A stretch of 64,000 nt of DNA from Beijerinckia sp. 28-YEA-48. GTDB taxonomy: Bacteria; Pseudomonadota; Alphaproteobacteria; Rhizobiales; Beijerinckiaceae. Location: assembly GCF_900104955.1 (NCBI RefSeq), contig NZ_FNSI01000001.1, positions 4,932,001-4,996,000 of the forward strand. The letters run 5' to 3'. Below are positions 1-8,378 of the stretch, in pieces. The translations under genes and the position numbers were made by a program. The notes beneath the pieces are model-generated. The model saw nothing but the letters and a program-made list of their open reading frames with translations. It searched no databases and was not told the DNA's origin. Numbering within the stretch: position 1 is the stretch's first letter; each line of letters begins with the position of its first letter.

Positions 1-79
1 TGACGGAGCCACCGGGAAAGACGTCGCGACCGGCGTTGATCGTCACCACATAGCCGCCTTTGATCAGGATGCGGGCCAT
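1..79 (-). CDS. Amidohydrolase-family protein, N-terminal fragment (cut by window start)
   Basis: Only the first 26 codons are present. The translation begins MARILIKGGYVVTIN and continues with a Gly-rich turn, the usual first beta-strand of amidohydrolase-superfamily deaminases and chlorohydrolases (TRZ/ATZ and cytosine-deaminase type). The ATG lies 12 bp after the stop of the upstream permease gene and is preceded by AGGAAC, so it should be the third gene of the importer operon. The metal-binding HxH motif would lie outside the window, so the substrate class is unknown. Context suggests the enzyme acts on the compound imported by the neighbouring transporter (inference). Confidence 0.6.
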   Translation of the reverse strand, partial: MARILIKGGYVVTINAGRDVFPGGSV

Positions 80-91
80 AGTTGTTCCTGG

Positions 92-888
92 CTATTCTTT
101 GCCGATCGCCCAAGGGGCGATCCAGCGATCGATGCGTTCCTGGGCTTTGATGATGAGGCCACCGAAGACGGCGAGAACGACCAAGGCGGCGAAGACCTTC
201 TCGGTTTCCAGCACCTGGCCGAAGCGGATCAGCAGATAACCCATACCGCTCTGGCTTGACGCGCCGATCATTTCGGCGGCGACGACGAGGATGATGGTGA
301 CGCCCATGCCCAGATGCAGGCCGGAGAAAATGCTGGGTATGGCGGCGGGGATGACCACTTTCAGCTGTACCTGCCGCGCATTGGCGCCGAGATCGCGCGC
401 CGCGCGCAACAGGCCCTGGTCAGCCTGGCGAATGCCGGAATAGGTGCTGATGACGACGGGAAAGAAAGCGGAAATAGCGCTTATGGTGAGAATATAGGCC
501 TCGCCCGTGCCGAGCCAGATGATGAGGAGCGGGATCAGCGAAATCTTCGGCAGCGGATAGAGCGCGGCGATCCAAGGATCGGCCAGGCGGGCGACGATGC
601 GCGACATGCCCATCAATACGCCGAGCACAATGCCGAAGAAGCCGGCGATGAGAAAACCAGCCATGATGCGCAGGAAGGTGACGGCAAGGTGATAGGGCAG
701 CGATCCGTCGAGGGTCATGATGGCGAGATAGTCGGCGATGACGCTGGGCGCCGGCAGGATGATGGGGGTGATGCCGCGTAGGCGCACCACGGCTTCCCAG
801 ATCGCCAGAAACAGCACGATCGAACCGAAGGGTAGAAGCCGGAGCCAAAGTGGATCTTTGGATTTCTTCTTGGATTTCGGCTGGCCGC

Positions 889-892
<4 letters not shown>
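92..892 (-). CDS. ABC importer permease, SsuC/TauC type
   Basis: A 266-aa inner-membrane permease of the nitrate/sulfonate/taurine family (BPD_transp_1). After a Lys-rich cytoplasmic N-terminus there are about six hydrophobic segments. The EAA-type loop that docks the ATPase is visible at about residues 160-190 (AARDLGANARQVQLKVVIP). Its start overlaps the stop of the ATPase gene by 4 bp (ATGA), and an amidohydrolase gene follows after 12 bp, so the three form one operon. No periplasmic binding protein is seen in the window; it may lie beyond the left edge. Substrates of this family include sulfonates, nitrate, pyrimidine precursors and aromatic acids, and the sequence does not decide between them. 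Confidence 0.9.
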
Positions 893-1695
<803 letters not shown>

Positions 1696-1767
1696 GCCGT
1701 CTCCATGTGCCGCGGCCTGTGGGCCGTCTCTTTCTCGGCATTGACTGTCTGGCCGGGGTTGGCCAGA

Positions 1768-1808
1768 TTGAATGTTCAATACTAAGTATCTTAATGTTGA
1801 GGTATCTT
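1768..1808. promoter_or_regulatory. Candidate MarR operator region with two palindromes and a direct repeat
   Basis: Between the divergent ATPase and MarR genes are two adjoining inverted repeats: TTGAA-TG-TTCAA (1768-1779) and ATACT-A-AGTAT (1779-1789). A GTATCTT direct repeat lies at 1786-1792 and 1802-1808. Short A/T-rich dyads in a divergent spacer are typical of MarR-family control, so autoregulation plus control of the importer is a reasonable inference. No binding data exist here. Confidence 0.45.
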
Positions 1809-1879
1809 GCCGCGGCATGTCAAGCGCATCGAAGCGGCAAAGCCGATTAATTTTCCAGCATGCGGATCAGTTTTACGCC

Positions 1880-2428
1880 ATGACAAACCCACTCACCGAT
1901 TCAGTCGAACATCTGTTGCAGGAATGGCAGCGCGAGCGGCCGGAGCTCGATCCATCGCCGATCGGTGTGCAGGGACGCATCGTGCGCTTGTCCGCGCATT
2001 TCCTGCGCGCGGCGGAAGACTATCTTGGTCCGCTTGATTTGGGCTGGGAGGCGTTTAGCTTGATCGTTACTTTGCGCCGCTCAGGAAAGCCTTATGAAAT
2101 GCGGCCAACCGACATCCTGCGCGAATCCCTGCTCACCTCCGGCGCCGTCACCAATCGGATCGATCGGGTCGAGCGGTTGGGTCTCGTAGAGCGCCGGCCG
2201 GACACGGAGGATCGCCGCAGTTACGTGATCCGGCTGACACCGGCGGGCAAGAAACTGGCGGATAAGGCCATCGCCAATCACATCGACGCGGTCGGTGGGC
2301 TGCTCGATGTTCTCTCGGCCAAGGAGCAGGCGCAGCTGGCCGGCTTGTTGTCGAAATTGCTCGGTGCTTTCGAGAAGAAGGCCAAGCCGAAAGCGCGCGG
2401 GCGGGGACGGTCGGCAGCCGAGGTCTAG
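1880..2428 (+). CDS. MarR-family transcriptional regulator
   Basis: A 182-aa protein with a winged-helix DNA-binding domain. The recognition region reads LLTSGAVTNRIDRVERLGLVERRPD, followed by the typical MarR wing DRRSYVIRLTPAGKKL and C-terminal dimerisation helices, ending in a basic tail (KPKARGRGR). It is divergent from the ABC importer/amidohydrolase operon and is its probable local regulator, responding to the transported compound or a metabolite. The frame stays open to 1772 with further ATGs at 1817 and 1772; the start at 1880 is preferred because it gives the usual MarR length and leaves the palindromes outside the coding region. None of the starts has a strong ribosome-binding site. 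Confidence 0.85.
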   Translation: MTNPLTDSVEHLLQEWQRERPELDPSPIGVQGRIVRLSAHFLRAAEDYLGPLDLGWEAFSLIVTLRRSGKPYEMRPTDILRESLLTSGAVTNRIDRVERLGLVERRPDTEDRRSYVIRLTPAGKKLADKAIANHIDAVGGLLDVLSAKEQAQLAGLLSKLLGAFEKKAKPKARGRGRSAAEV

Positions 2429-2599
2429 CAATCCCGGCCGATCGGCGGCGCGCCTCGCTTGCCCGTGGAATCGGGCCGAACGGCCGAGATACCGTCGAAA
2501 TTCATCGGTCGCGGTAACCAATAAATAGGAAAAGACTCATTTGCTGGTGCTGCGATCAATGACTTGCAGATAACTCGCCCTCGGGTTGCCCTTTTTAAT

Positions 2600-2628
2600 T
2601 TGACGACAAATCAGGACTCGGCTCTATT
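2600..2628 (+). promoter_or_regulatory. Sigma70-type promoter for candidate sRNA
   Basis: A -35 box TTGACG (2600-2605) and a -10 box TCTATT (2623-2628) are separated by exactly 17 bp. The predicted start of transcription is near 2634-2636. No gene begins soon downstream, and a strong terminator ends about 100 nt later, so the promoter appears to serve a short non-coding transcript. Confidence 0.45.
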
Positions 2629-2633
2629 GAAGG

Positions 2634-2738
2634 TGTCGTCGCTGGTCCGCTGCCGTGCGAATGACCGTCCCGTCGCCGAAAAGGGCTTCCTGGCGCACTA
2701 CTGAACCCCGCTGCTCGCCGCCGCGGGGTTTGTTTTTT
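2634..2738 (+). ncRNA. Candidate orphan small RNA of about 105 nt
   Basis: The intergenic stretch 2429-2865 has no convincing gene. Within it a sigma70-like promoter (2600-2628) is followed by about 70 nt and then an intrinsic terminator. The body can fold locally: GTGCG at 2655-2659 can pair with CGCAC at 2694-2698, leaving a loop that contains the segment GGGCTTCC. The sequence does not match the SRP RNA, 6S RNA, tmRNA or RNase P consensus elements that I know. It could be a trans-acting sRNA, or a leader of the following membrane gene (start 2866) that is attenuated. Existence is inferred from signals only. Confidence 0.4.
2704..2738 (+). terminator. Rho-independent terminator
   Basis: Stem AACCCCGC (2704-2711) pairs perfectly with GCGGGGTT (2723-2730), and a T tract (TGTTTTTT) follows directly. 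It is the strongest intrinsic terminator of this part of the window. It lies 275 bp after the MarR stop and 128 bp before the next gene. Confidence 0.75.
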
Positions 2739-2865
2739 GGTCAAACCGTCTGAACAAGGCTGGCCGTTCGTCGAAAAACTGCTAGCCCTGCGGCATGATC
2801 CGAAGCGCTTTTTTCCGACGGTTTCTTGAATCTTTCTTTGCTGCGATGCAGCATCGGCTTGCCGC

Positions 2866-3495
2866 ATGCTGATCGGGATATTGGCGGCGGAAGCTTTACT
2901 GGCCTTTTGCACATTGGCCTTTGAACTGGCGATGGCGCGGCTGGTCGCCCCCCATGCCGGCATGTCCACCGATACTTGGACGGCGATCATTGCCGCCTTC
3001 CTCATCGCCTGGGCGTTGGGCACGTTTGTGGGTGGGCGGCTGGCCGAGCGCGCTTCCATCGCGCAGGTGTTGCTACGCGCCGCGATCGCGGCAGCCGCGG
3101 GCGCCGTTTTGGCGGTCATCGTTCCCGCCACTTTGAATGTCTGGGACAGTCTGGTTCTAGATCCCGCGCCATTGCAGGTGTGGCGCGTCGTTGTTTTCGC
3201 CGGCCTGCCGCCGCTGCCGGTTGGATTTTGTTTCGGCCTTGCCGCGCCGCTGTTGCTGACGGCGATCGTGCGCCTGACGAACGGCAGCGGACAAAATAGC
3301 GGCTTGGCCATTGGCCTCGTCAATGCCATGGGCGCGGCGGGCAGCGTGCTGGGCGCGCTCGCCATGCTGTGGTTTCTGCTCGACACATGGGGCGCGCGCG
3401 GCGCGGTGCTGTGCATCGCCGCCTTGGCTTTCGTCACTGCCCTTTTGCTGCTGGCGCTGGCTTGGCGTCTGCGCGATCGCGAGGTGCCGGCATGA
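2866..3495 (+). CDS. Membrane protein homologous to the membrane half of fused MFS/spermidine-synthase-like proteins
   Basis: A 209-aa integral membrane protein with about six hydrophobic segments. The start carries the family-typical pattern FELAMARLVAPHAGMSTDTW followed by a Gly-rich GTFVGGRLAER turn, as in the N-terminal membrane module of bacterial 'fused MFS/spermidine synthase' proteins. It has no catalytic domain of its own. Its stop overlaps the start of the next gene by 4 bp (ATGA), which implies translational coupling. The next protein begins with a second copy of the same kind of module, so the pair may be a heteromeric membrane complex. The substrate is unknown. The long antisense frame across this region is a shadow. 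Confidence 0.8.
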   Translation: MLIGILAAEALLAFCTLAFELAMARLVAPHAGMSTDTWTAIIAAFLIAWALGTFVGGRLAERASIAQVLLRAAIAAAAGAVLAVIVPATLNVWDSLVLDPAPLQVWRVVVFAGLPPLPVGFCFGLAAPLLLTAIVRLTNGSGQNSGLAIGLVNAMGAAGSVLGALAMLWFLLDTWGARGAVLCIAALAFVTALLLLALAWRLRDREVPA

Positions 3496-5084
3496 GCGCG
3501 CGCCTGCATCCTTCCCTCTATATCCTGCCGGGGGTGACGTTTCTGTCCGCCGCAGCGGCACTGGCGCTTGAAATCGCCATTGTCCGGCTCGGCGCACCCT
3601 ATGTTGGGCAAGCGCTGGCGCCCTGGTCGGCAGCTATCGTCAGCGTGCTGCTGGGTCTGGCCTGCGGGCATATGCTCGGTGGCCTGGTCGGCGGGGCGCG
3701 GGCCAGCGTGCATCGTCTGCGCGTCAGCCTTGCGCTGGCCTGGTTCTTCGCCGGCCTCACCGCCATGGCGGTGCCGCTGCTGGTGGCGCCTGTCATCGAT
3801 GCCTTGTCGGGCGATCAGGAGCCCGGCCGTCTCGCTGTTCTCGGCCTTTCGGCCTTGGTCTTTCCCGCCAGCGTTGCCGCTGGCCTGTCGTTGCCGGTCG
3901 CCCTGCGTTTGTGCGTCAAGATCGCCGATGGCGTGCGGCCGGGTCGTCTCGCTGTTCTGCTGGCGGCGTCCGCCACAGGTAGCGTGGCGGGAACGGCGAT
4001 GGCGGGCTTTGTCCTGTTGGAGACGGTCGGCGCGATCGGTTTGGCCAAGGGGATCGGAGGGCTCTGGATCGCTTTGGCGCTGGTCATCCTGCCATGGCAG
4101 GAATTGCGTCAGCCGCTGCGCCTTCTGGCGCTGCTGCCGGTCGCCGTCGCCACTCTGCTGATGCTCCGGCCGGTGGTCGGCAAGGCGTGCTGGACCGAGA
4201 CGCGCTACACTTGCATCCAGATCATCGACAAGACGCTTGGGAATGACGGGCTGCTGCGTGTGATGGCGCTTGATGAAGGCCTGCACAGCCTGTCCGATCG
4301 CGATAATCCCACCCGCCTGCATCTGGGCTATGCGGCGCTGGTGGATGTGCTGGCGCGCCCGGCTTTCATCGGACAACCCGCGCCACGTGCCCTGGTGATC
4401 GGCGGCGGTGGCGCCACCTTGCCGCGCGCCTGGGCGCAATTGCAGCCACCGGTTCGCTCCACAGTCGCCGAGCTTGATCGCCGGGTCGCGGCGGAAGCCG
4501 CCGATATGATGTGGGCCGATAGCCCCAACATTCGCACCATCGTGGGCGATGGCCGGGCGGTGCTGCGCAGTCTCAAGCACGAACCTTTGTTCAACGTGGT
4601 GCTGATGGACGCCTATCGCAGCCACAGCGTGCCGGCGCATCTGGTCAGTCGCGAGTTCAATGCGGAGGTGGCGCGGCATCTGGCGACATCTGGCGTCTTT
4701 CTCTCCAATGTCATCGATCGCTACGAGAGCTTGCATCTGGTGGCGAGCGTCGCCGCGACTTTGCGGCAAACCTTTCCCGTGGTCGATGTCTGGATTACCG
4801 ATGCCGATGGCGCTGGCATGACCAATGCGGTTGTCGCCGCCTGGCCCAATGCGGCGCAGGCCTCGCGGCCACCGCAAGTGACGGTCGATGTCACCCGCTG
4901 GAACGCCAGCGAGGCCGTGCATACGGAGCAGGTGGTTTGGCGTCGCTTCGATGCGGCGGAGTTGGCGCGGCAACGTGGGCTCTGTACCATCGTGTTGACG
5001 GATGATTGGGCACCGGTCGATCGCTTGCTGGCGGGACGGCCGGTTTGCAATACCGTTCAAGGTGATAGGCCGGCTTCGCCGTAG
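3492..5084 (+). CDS. Membrane-anchored spermidine-synthase-like protein
   Basis: A 530-aa protein. Residues 1-220 form about six to seven membrane segments starting with LALEIAIVRLGAPYVG, a pattern shared with the preceding protein. Residues 250-480 form a soluble Rossmann domain like spermidine synthase: glycine loop VIGGGGATLP (302-311), acidic AELD (325-328), VGDGR (351-355) and LMDAYRSH (371-378). The catalytic pattern differs from true spermidine synthases, which carry DSTD-like residues at the last site, so polyamine synthesis should not be assumed. The start at 3492 is fixed by the ATGA overlap with the upstream gene. Confidence 0.8.
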   Translation: MSARLHPSLYILPGVTFLSAAAALALEIAIVRLGAPYVGQALAPWSAAIVSVLLGLACGHMLGGLVGGARASVHRLRVSLALAWFFAGLTAMAVPLLVAPVIDALSGDQEPGRLAVLGLSALVFPASVAAGLSLPVALRLCVKIADGVRPGRLAVLLAASATGSVAGTAMAGFVLLETVGAIGLAKGIGGLWIALALVILPWQELRQPLRLLALLPVAVATLLMLRPVVGKACWTETRYTCIQIIDKTLGNDGLLRVMALDEGLHSLSDRDNPTRLHLGYAALVDVLARPAFIGQPAPRALVIGGGGATLPRAWAQLQPPVRSTVAELDRRVAAEAADMMWADSPNIRTIVGDGRAVLRSLKHEPLFNVVLMDAYRSHSVPAHLVSREFNAEVARHLATSGVFLSNVIDRYESLHLVASVAATLRQTFPVVDVWITDADGAGMTNAVVAAWPNAAQASRPPQVTVDVTRWNASEAVHTEQVVWRRFDAAELARQRGLCTIVLTDDWAPVDRLLAGRPVCNTVQGDRPASP

Positions 5085-5279
5085 CTTGTCCGATATCTGG
5101 TCAACATCGCGGCGCGAGGCTTCAAAAAAAAGCCTGCGGTGCAGGCGTATCTCCGCATTGCAATCGCATCGGCAATCTGCCAACACAGCGGCCGATAACA
5201 CGAACGGGCGAGGAGCGATCAGACACACCTTGTCCGCCATTGTGGCAGTTCGTTGCAGCAAGCGTGGTGAGGATCTCCG

Positions 5280-5789
5280 ATGACCCGTTCGATCCAGCAG
5301 TATTATCATTTCGCCTATCCCTGCCGCGATGCGGAGGAAACGCGCCACTTCTACGAAGACGTTTTGGAACTGCCGCTGGTGCATTGCATGCAGGTCGATG
5401 CGGTGCCGAGCTCCGGTGATAAGGGGCCTTACGCCCATATCTTCTTCGAGCTCGCCGATGGCTCCTACATCGCTTTCTTCGATCTGGGCAAAAACGAAAT
5501 GCCAGCGCCCTCGCCCAACACGCCGAAATGGGTGCAGCATCTCGCCATGCAGGTGGCGAATGCCGACGATGTGTTGAAATACAAGAAGCGGCTGGAAGCG
5601 GCTGGCATCGAAGTGTTGGGCCTCGTCGATCACGAGTTCATTCAGTCGATCTATTTCTTCGACCCAAATGGCCTGCGCCTGGAAATCACCACCCGCACCG
5701 AAGCGCCGGGCTTTCTGGAGAAGGCCGCCGCCGAGGCGCATGAAGAACTGGCGAAATGGTCGGCGTTCAAGAAAGCGAACGCGCACTAG
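5280..5789 (+). CDS. VOC-superfamily (glyoxalase/extradiol-dioxygenase-like) protein
   Basis: A 169-aa single-domain vicinal-oxygen-chelate protein. The first half has the beta-alpha-beta unit HFAYPCRDAEETRHFYEDVLELPL. The second half has QHLAMQVANADDVLKYKKRLEAAGI and ends with the strand YFFDPNGLRLEITTR. Likely metal ligands are His10, His92 and Glu139 (HFAY, QHLA, RLEI). GAGG precedes the ATG. It begins a same-strand run with an alpha/beta hydrolase and an FAD monooxygenase, which fits a ring-cleavage or glutathione-type step in catabolism of an aromatic compound (inference). Confidence 0.85.
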   Translation: MTRSIQQYYHFAYPCRDAEETRHFYEDVLELPLVHCMQVDAVPSSGDKGPYAHIFFELADGSYIAFFDLGKNEMPAPSPNTPKWVQHLAMQVANADDVLKYKKRLEAAGIEVLGLVDHEFIQSIYFFDPNGLRLEITTRTEAPGFLEKAAAEAHEELAKWSAFKKANAH

Positions 5790-5926
5790 CCCTTCAGCCC
5801 AGTGGCAGTTGATCCGGCGCGCTGTAGCGCGCCTTTTTGATACGGAGAAGTCCTTTGTCCGAAGCCCCGTTGCGTTGCGTGTGGGATCGCGTGCCGATCG
5901 TTCTGTCTTTCGCCGAACAGGTGAAA

Positions 5927-7057
5927 ATGACCGAGACCTATGGCTTTGTCGGCAGCCAAGGCCGCACCGTGCTGGAGGGACAGAGGCTGCTGCCGCGTGA
6001 TCGTCCGTCGGACACGGTCTATCTGTTCATGCACCCGACCTCGACCCTGCAACTGCTGCCGATGCCGACATCATTGGCCGATGCTGGCCTGCATGTGATG
6101 TGCTGCGGCAGCCGTTATGCCAAGAACGACAGCGCGCTGATCATGGAGAAGGTCGCTTTCGATCTTGGACAATATATCCGCCACGCGCGCGAGGTGCTGG
6201 GATATCGCAAGGTGATCCTTGTCGGCTGGTCGGGCGGCGGCTCGCTGTCGCTGTTCTATCAGGCGCAGGCCGAGAAGCCGTCGATCACGCATACGCCGGC
6301 TGGCGATCCTTATGACCTGACGGTGACGAACCTGCCGCAGGCCGACGGCATTATTTTCATCGCCGCGCATCTGAGCCGCGCCGAAACGCTGACCGAATGG
6401 CTCGATCCGTCGCTGACGGATGAATTGCGGCCCGACATGCGCGATCCGGAATTCGACATCTATGCACCCAATGCCGTGCATAAGCCGCCGTTCAGTGCTG
6501 ACTACATCGCTCGCTTTCGCGCCGCGCAGCTGGCGCGCAATCGCAAGATCACCGACTGGGCGCGCGATACGCTGGATTTTCTGAAGCGCAAGGATGATGG
6601 CGAGATGGAGCGCGGCTTCGTCGTCCATCGTACCATGTGCGACGTGCGCTGGATCGACCCCGCCATCGATCCCAACGACCGCAAGCCGAACTGGACCTAT
6701 CTGGGCGATCCGCGCATCGTCAATGCCGGGCCAGCCGGGCTGGCGCGCTTCTCGACCCTGCGTTCCTGGCTGTCGCAATGGTCCTATGATCTGTCAAATG
6801 CCAAAGGCCCAATGAACGCGGCCAAAATCACCGGCGTGCCGGTGCTGCAGATCGAAAACAACGCCGACGACGCGGTGCCGGCCACCCACAATCCGGCGAT
6901 CCGTGAGGCGCTGGCGACGAAGGACAAGGAATTCATCCAGATCCGACATGCGACGCATTATTACCTCGGCCAACCGGAACTGCTCGCGCGCTGTCTCGAA
7001 ACGGTGATCGACTGGAGTCTGCGCAAGCAATTGCTCGAACGTCGGCCCACGGTCTGA
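5927..7057 (+). CDS. Alpha/beta hydrolase
   Basis: A hydrolase of about 376 aa. The nucleophile elbow is VGWSGGG with Ser102. An early HP motif (LFMHPTS) may supply the oxyanion loop, and a late His (RHATHYYLGQP) near the C-terminus could complete the triad after an acidic residue in IENNADD. It sits between a VOC protein and an FAD monooxygenase. Start choice is uncertain: the ATG at 5927 has AGGTG just upstream, while a TTG at 5855 preceded by GGAGAAG would add 24 plausible residues. Within a ring-degradation pathway it would cleave a C-C or ester bond of the product (inference). Confidence 0.8.
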   Translation: MTETYGFVGSQGRTVLEGQRLLPRDRPSDTVYLFMHPTSTLQLLPMPTSLADAGLHVMCCGSRYAKNDSALIMEKVAFDLGQYIRHAREVLGYRKVILVGWSGGGSLSLFYQAQAEKPSITHTPAGDPYDLTVTNLPQADGIIFIAAHLSRAETLTEWLDPSLTDELRPDMRDPEFDIYAPNAVHKPPFSADYIARFRAAQLARNRKITDWARDTLDFLKRKDDGEMERGFVVHRTMCDVRWIDPAIDPNDRKPNWTYLGDPRIVNAGPAGLARFSTLRSWLSQWSYDLSNAKGPMNAAKITGVPVLQIENNADDAVPATHNPAIREALATKDKEFIQIRHATHYYLGQPELLARCLETVIDWSLRKQLLERRPTV

Positions 7058-7084
7058 CTGCCTGAATTGATGAATGGATTGAAT

Positions 7085-8281
7085 ATGTCGAAGCAACTCA
7101 ACATCGCCGTGGCCGGCGCCGGCATCGGCGGCCTCATCGCGGCGCTCGCCCTCATCCGCAAGGGCTATGACGTCACGGTCTATGAGCAGGCGCCGGAATT
7201 GCGCGAGCTTGGCGCGGGCTTGCAGATCAGCGCCAATGGCACGCGCATTCTGATCGCGCTCGGCCTGCGCCAGGCAGCGGAAAAGATCGCCTGCGTGCCC
7301 GAAGGCAAGGAGGTGCGTCTCTACAGCACCGGCCAGACCTGGAAGCTGCTCGATCTCGGTGATGCTGCGGTGAAGGAATTCGGCGCGCCCTATTGGATGG
7401 TGCACCGGGGCGATCTGCACACGCTGCTGATCAATGCGGTGGAGGCGGCGCGTCCTGGCGCGATCAAGCTCGGTCACAAGCTCACCGACCTTGAGCAGGA
7501 TGGATCGGGCGTGCGTATCGGCTTTGAGAATGGCGCGCGCGCAACGGCCGATGTGCTGGTTGGCGCCGATGGCGTGCATTCGCGCGTGCGCCAGCTGTTG
7601 TTTGGCGATCTGCCGGCGCAGTTCATGGGCGTTGCCGCCTGGCGCGGTCTGGTGCCGATGGAACGGTTGCCCGTGCATCTGCGTCGGCTCGTTGGCAGCA
7701 ATTGGGTTGGTCCCGGCGGCCATGTCATCACCTATCCGGTGCGCGGCGGCTCGATCCTCAATTTCGTCGCTGCCATCGAGCGCGACAACTGGGCGGTGGA
7801 CTCGTGGACGGAGCGCGGCACGATCGAAGAGTGCGCCGCCGATTTCGTCGGCTGGCATGACGACATTCAGGCGATGGTGCGCAATCTGGAAGTGCCCTAC
7901 AAATGGGCGTTACTTGGCCGCGAGCCGTTGCAGCAATGGGCCGTCGGCCGCGTTACCCTGCTCGGCGATGCCAGCCATCCGACTCTGCCGATGCTGGCGC
8001 AGGGCGCCAATATGGCGATCGAAGACGGCATGGTGCTGGCGCGCTGCATCGAGGCTGATGCGGATCCGGTCGCGGCGCTGAAGCGGTTCGAGGTGGCGCG
8101 GGTAGCGCGCACATCGACGATCGTGCATCGCTCGACGGAAGCGGCCAAGCGCTTCCACAATCCGGAACTGGGCAATGCGGAAGGTGCGGCCGCTTATGTC
8201 GATCGCGAATGGACCAGCGAGAAAATCGATCAGCGCTATCGCTGGCTGTTCGAATATGACGCGCTGACCGTGCCGGTCTAA
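7085..8281 (+). CDS. FAD-dependent aromatic monooxygenase (salicylate/3-hydroxybenzoate hydroxylase type)
   Basis: A 398-aa class A flavoprotein hydroxylase. Visible motifs: dinucleotide-binding GAGIGG near residue 10 with an acidic residue at the strand end (VTVYEQ), the DG motif VGADGVHSRVR, and the GD motif GDASHPTLPMLAQGANMAIED. These are the three hallmarks of the family that hydroxylates phenolic acids with NAD(P)H and O2. It lies 27 bp behind the alpha/beta hydrolase and completes a three-gene catabolic unit. The exact substrate cannot be read from the sequence. The ATG at 7085 is preferred over 7067 because the FAD-binding strand follows directly. Confidence 0.88.
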   Translation: MSKQLNIAVAGAGIGGLIAALALIRKGYDVTVYEQAPELRELGAGLQISANGTRILIALGLRQAAEKIACVPEGKEVRLYSTGQTWKLLDLGDAAVKEFGAPYWMVHRGDLHTLLINAVEAARPGAIKLGHKLTDLEQDGSGVRIGFENGARATADVLVGADGVHSRVRQLLFGDLPAQFMGVAAWRGLVPMERLPVHLRRLVGSNWVGPGGHVITYPVRGGSILNFVAAIERDNWAVDSWTERGTIEECAADFVGWHDDIQAMVRNLEVPYKWALLGREPLQQWAVGRVTLLGDASHPTLPMLAQGANMAIEDGMVLARCIEADADPVAALKRFEVARVARTSTIVHRSTEAAKRFHNPELGNAEGAAAYVDREWTSEKIDQRYRWLFEYDALTVPV

Positions 8282-8286
8282 CGGAA

Positions 8287-8310
8287 ACAGGCGGCGGAAA
8301 CGCCGCCTGT
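8287..8310. terminator. Hairpin between convergent genes
   Basis: ACAGGCGGCG (8287-8296) and CGCCGCCTGT (8301-8310) form a perfect 10-bp stem with a GAAA tetraloop, 5 bp after the monooxygenase stop. No T tract follows on the plus strand, so termination may be imperfect or bidirectional. Confidence 0.6.
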
Positions 8311-8315
8311 AATCC

Positions 8316-8378
8316 AGAGCATTTTCAAGCGAAGTGGATGCCGGTTCGCGTGAAGAAAATGCGTTAAACGAAAGCTCT
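8316..8378. repeat. Hyphomicrobiales-type palindromic intergenic repeat, copy 1
   Basis: Nested inverted repeats: GCATTTTC (8319-8326) with GAAAATGC (8355-8362), and GCGAA (8329-8333) with TTCGC (8345-8349), framed by AGAGC and GCTCT. A second, diverged copy with the same nested arms is at 22556-22616. Dispersed elements of this form are common between genes in this bacterial order (recalled, not searched). This copy touches the stop codon of the antiporter gene. Confidence 0.6.

Noticed and set aside
2790-2830. Third copy of the dispersed palindromic repeat
   Set aside because: The segment GCATGATCCGAAGCGC recalls another repeat type of this order, but no matching second arm is present.
3492-5084. 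True spermidine synthase (speE)
   Set aside because: The fold is similar, but the catalytic region reads LMDAYRSH rather than the usual Asp-rich pattern, and the protein has a large membrane domain.
5114-5135. A-rich hairpin after the spermidine-synthase-like gene
   Set aside because: AGGCTT/AAGCCT can pair around an A run, but no T tract follows on the plus strand and the stem is short.
2595-5786. 1063-codon open frame on the minus strand
   Set aside because: It lies antisense to three plus-strand genes with ribosome sites, ATGA coupling and recognisable domains. Its translation is Arg/Gln/His-rich with no domain, a known effect of GC-rich codon use.
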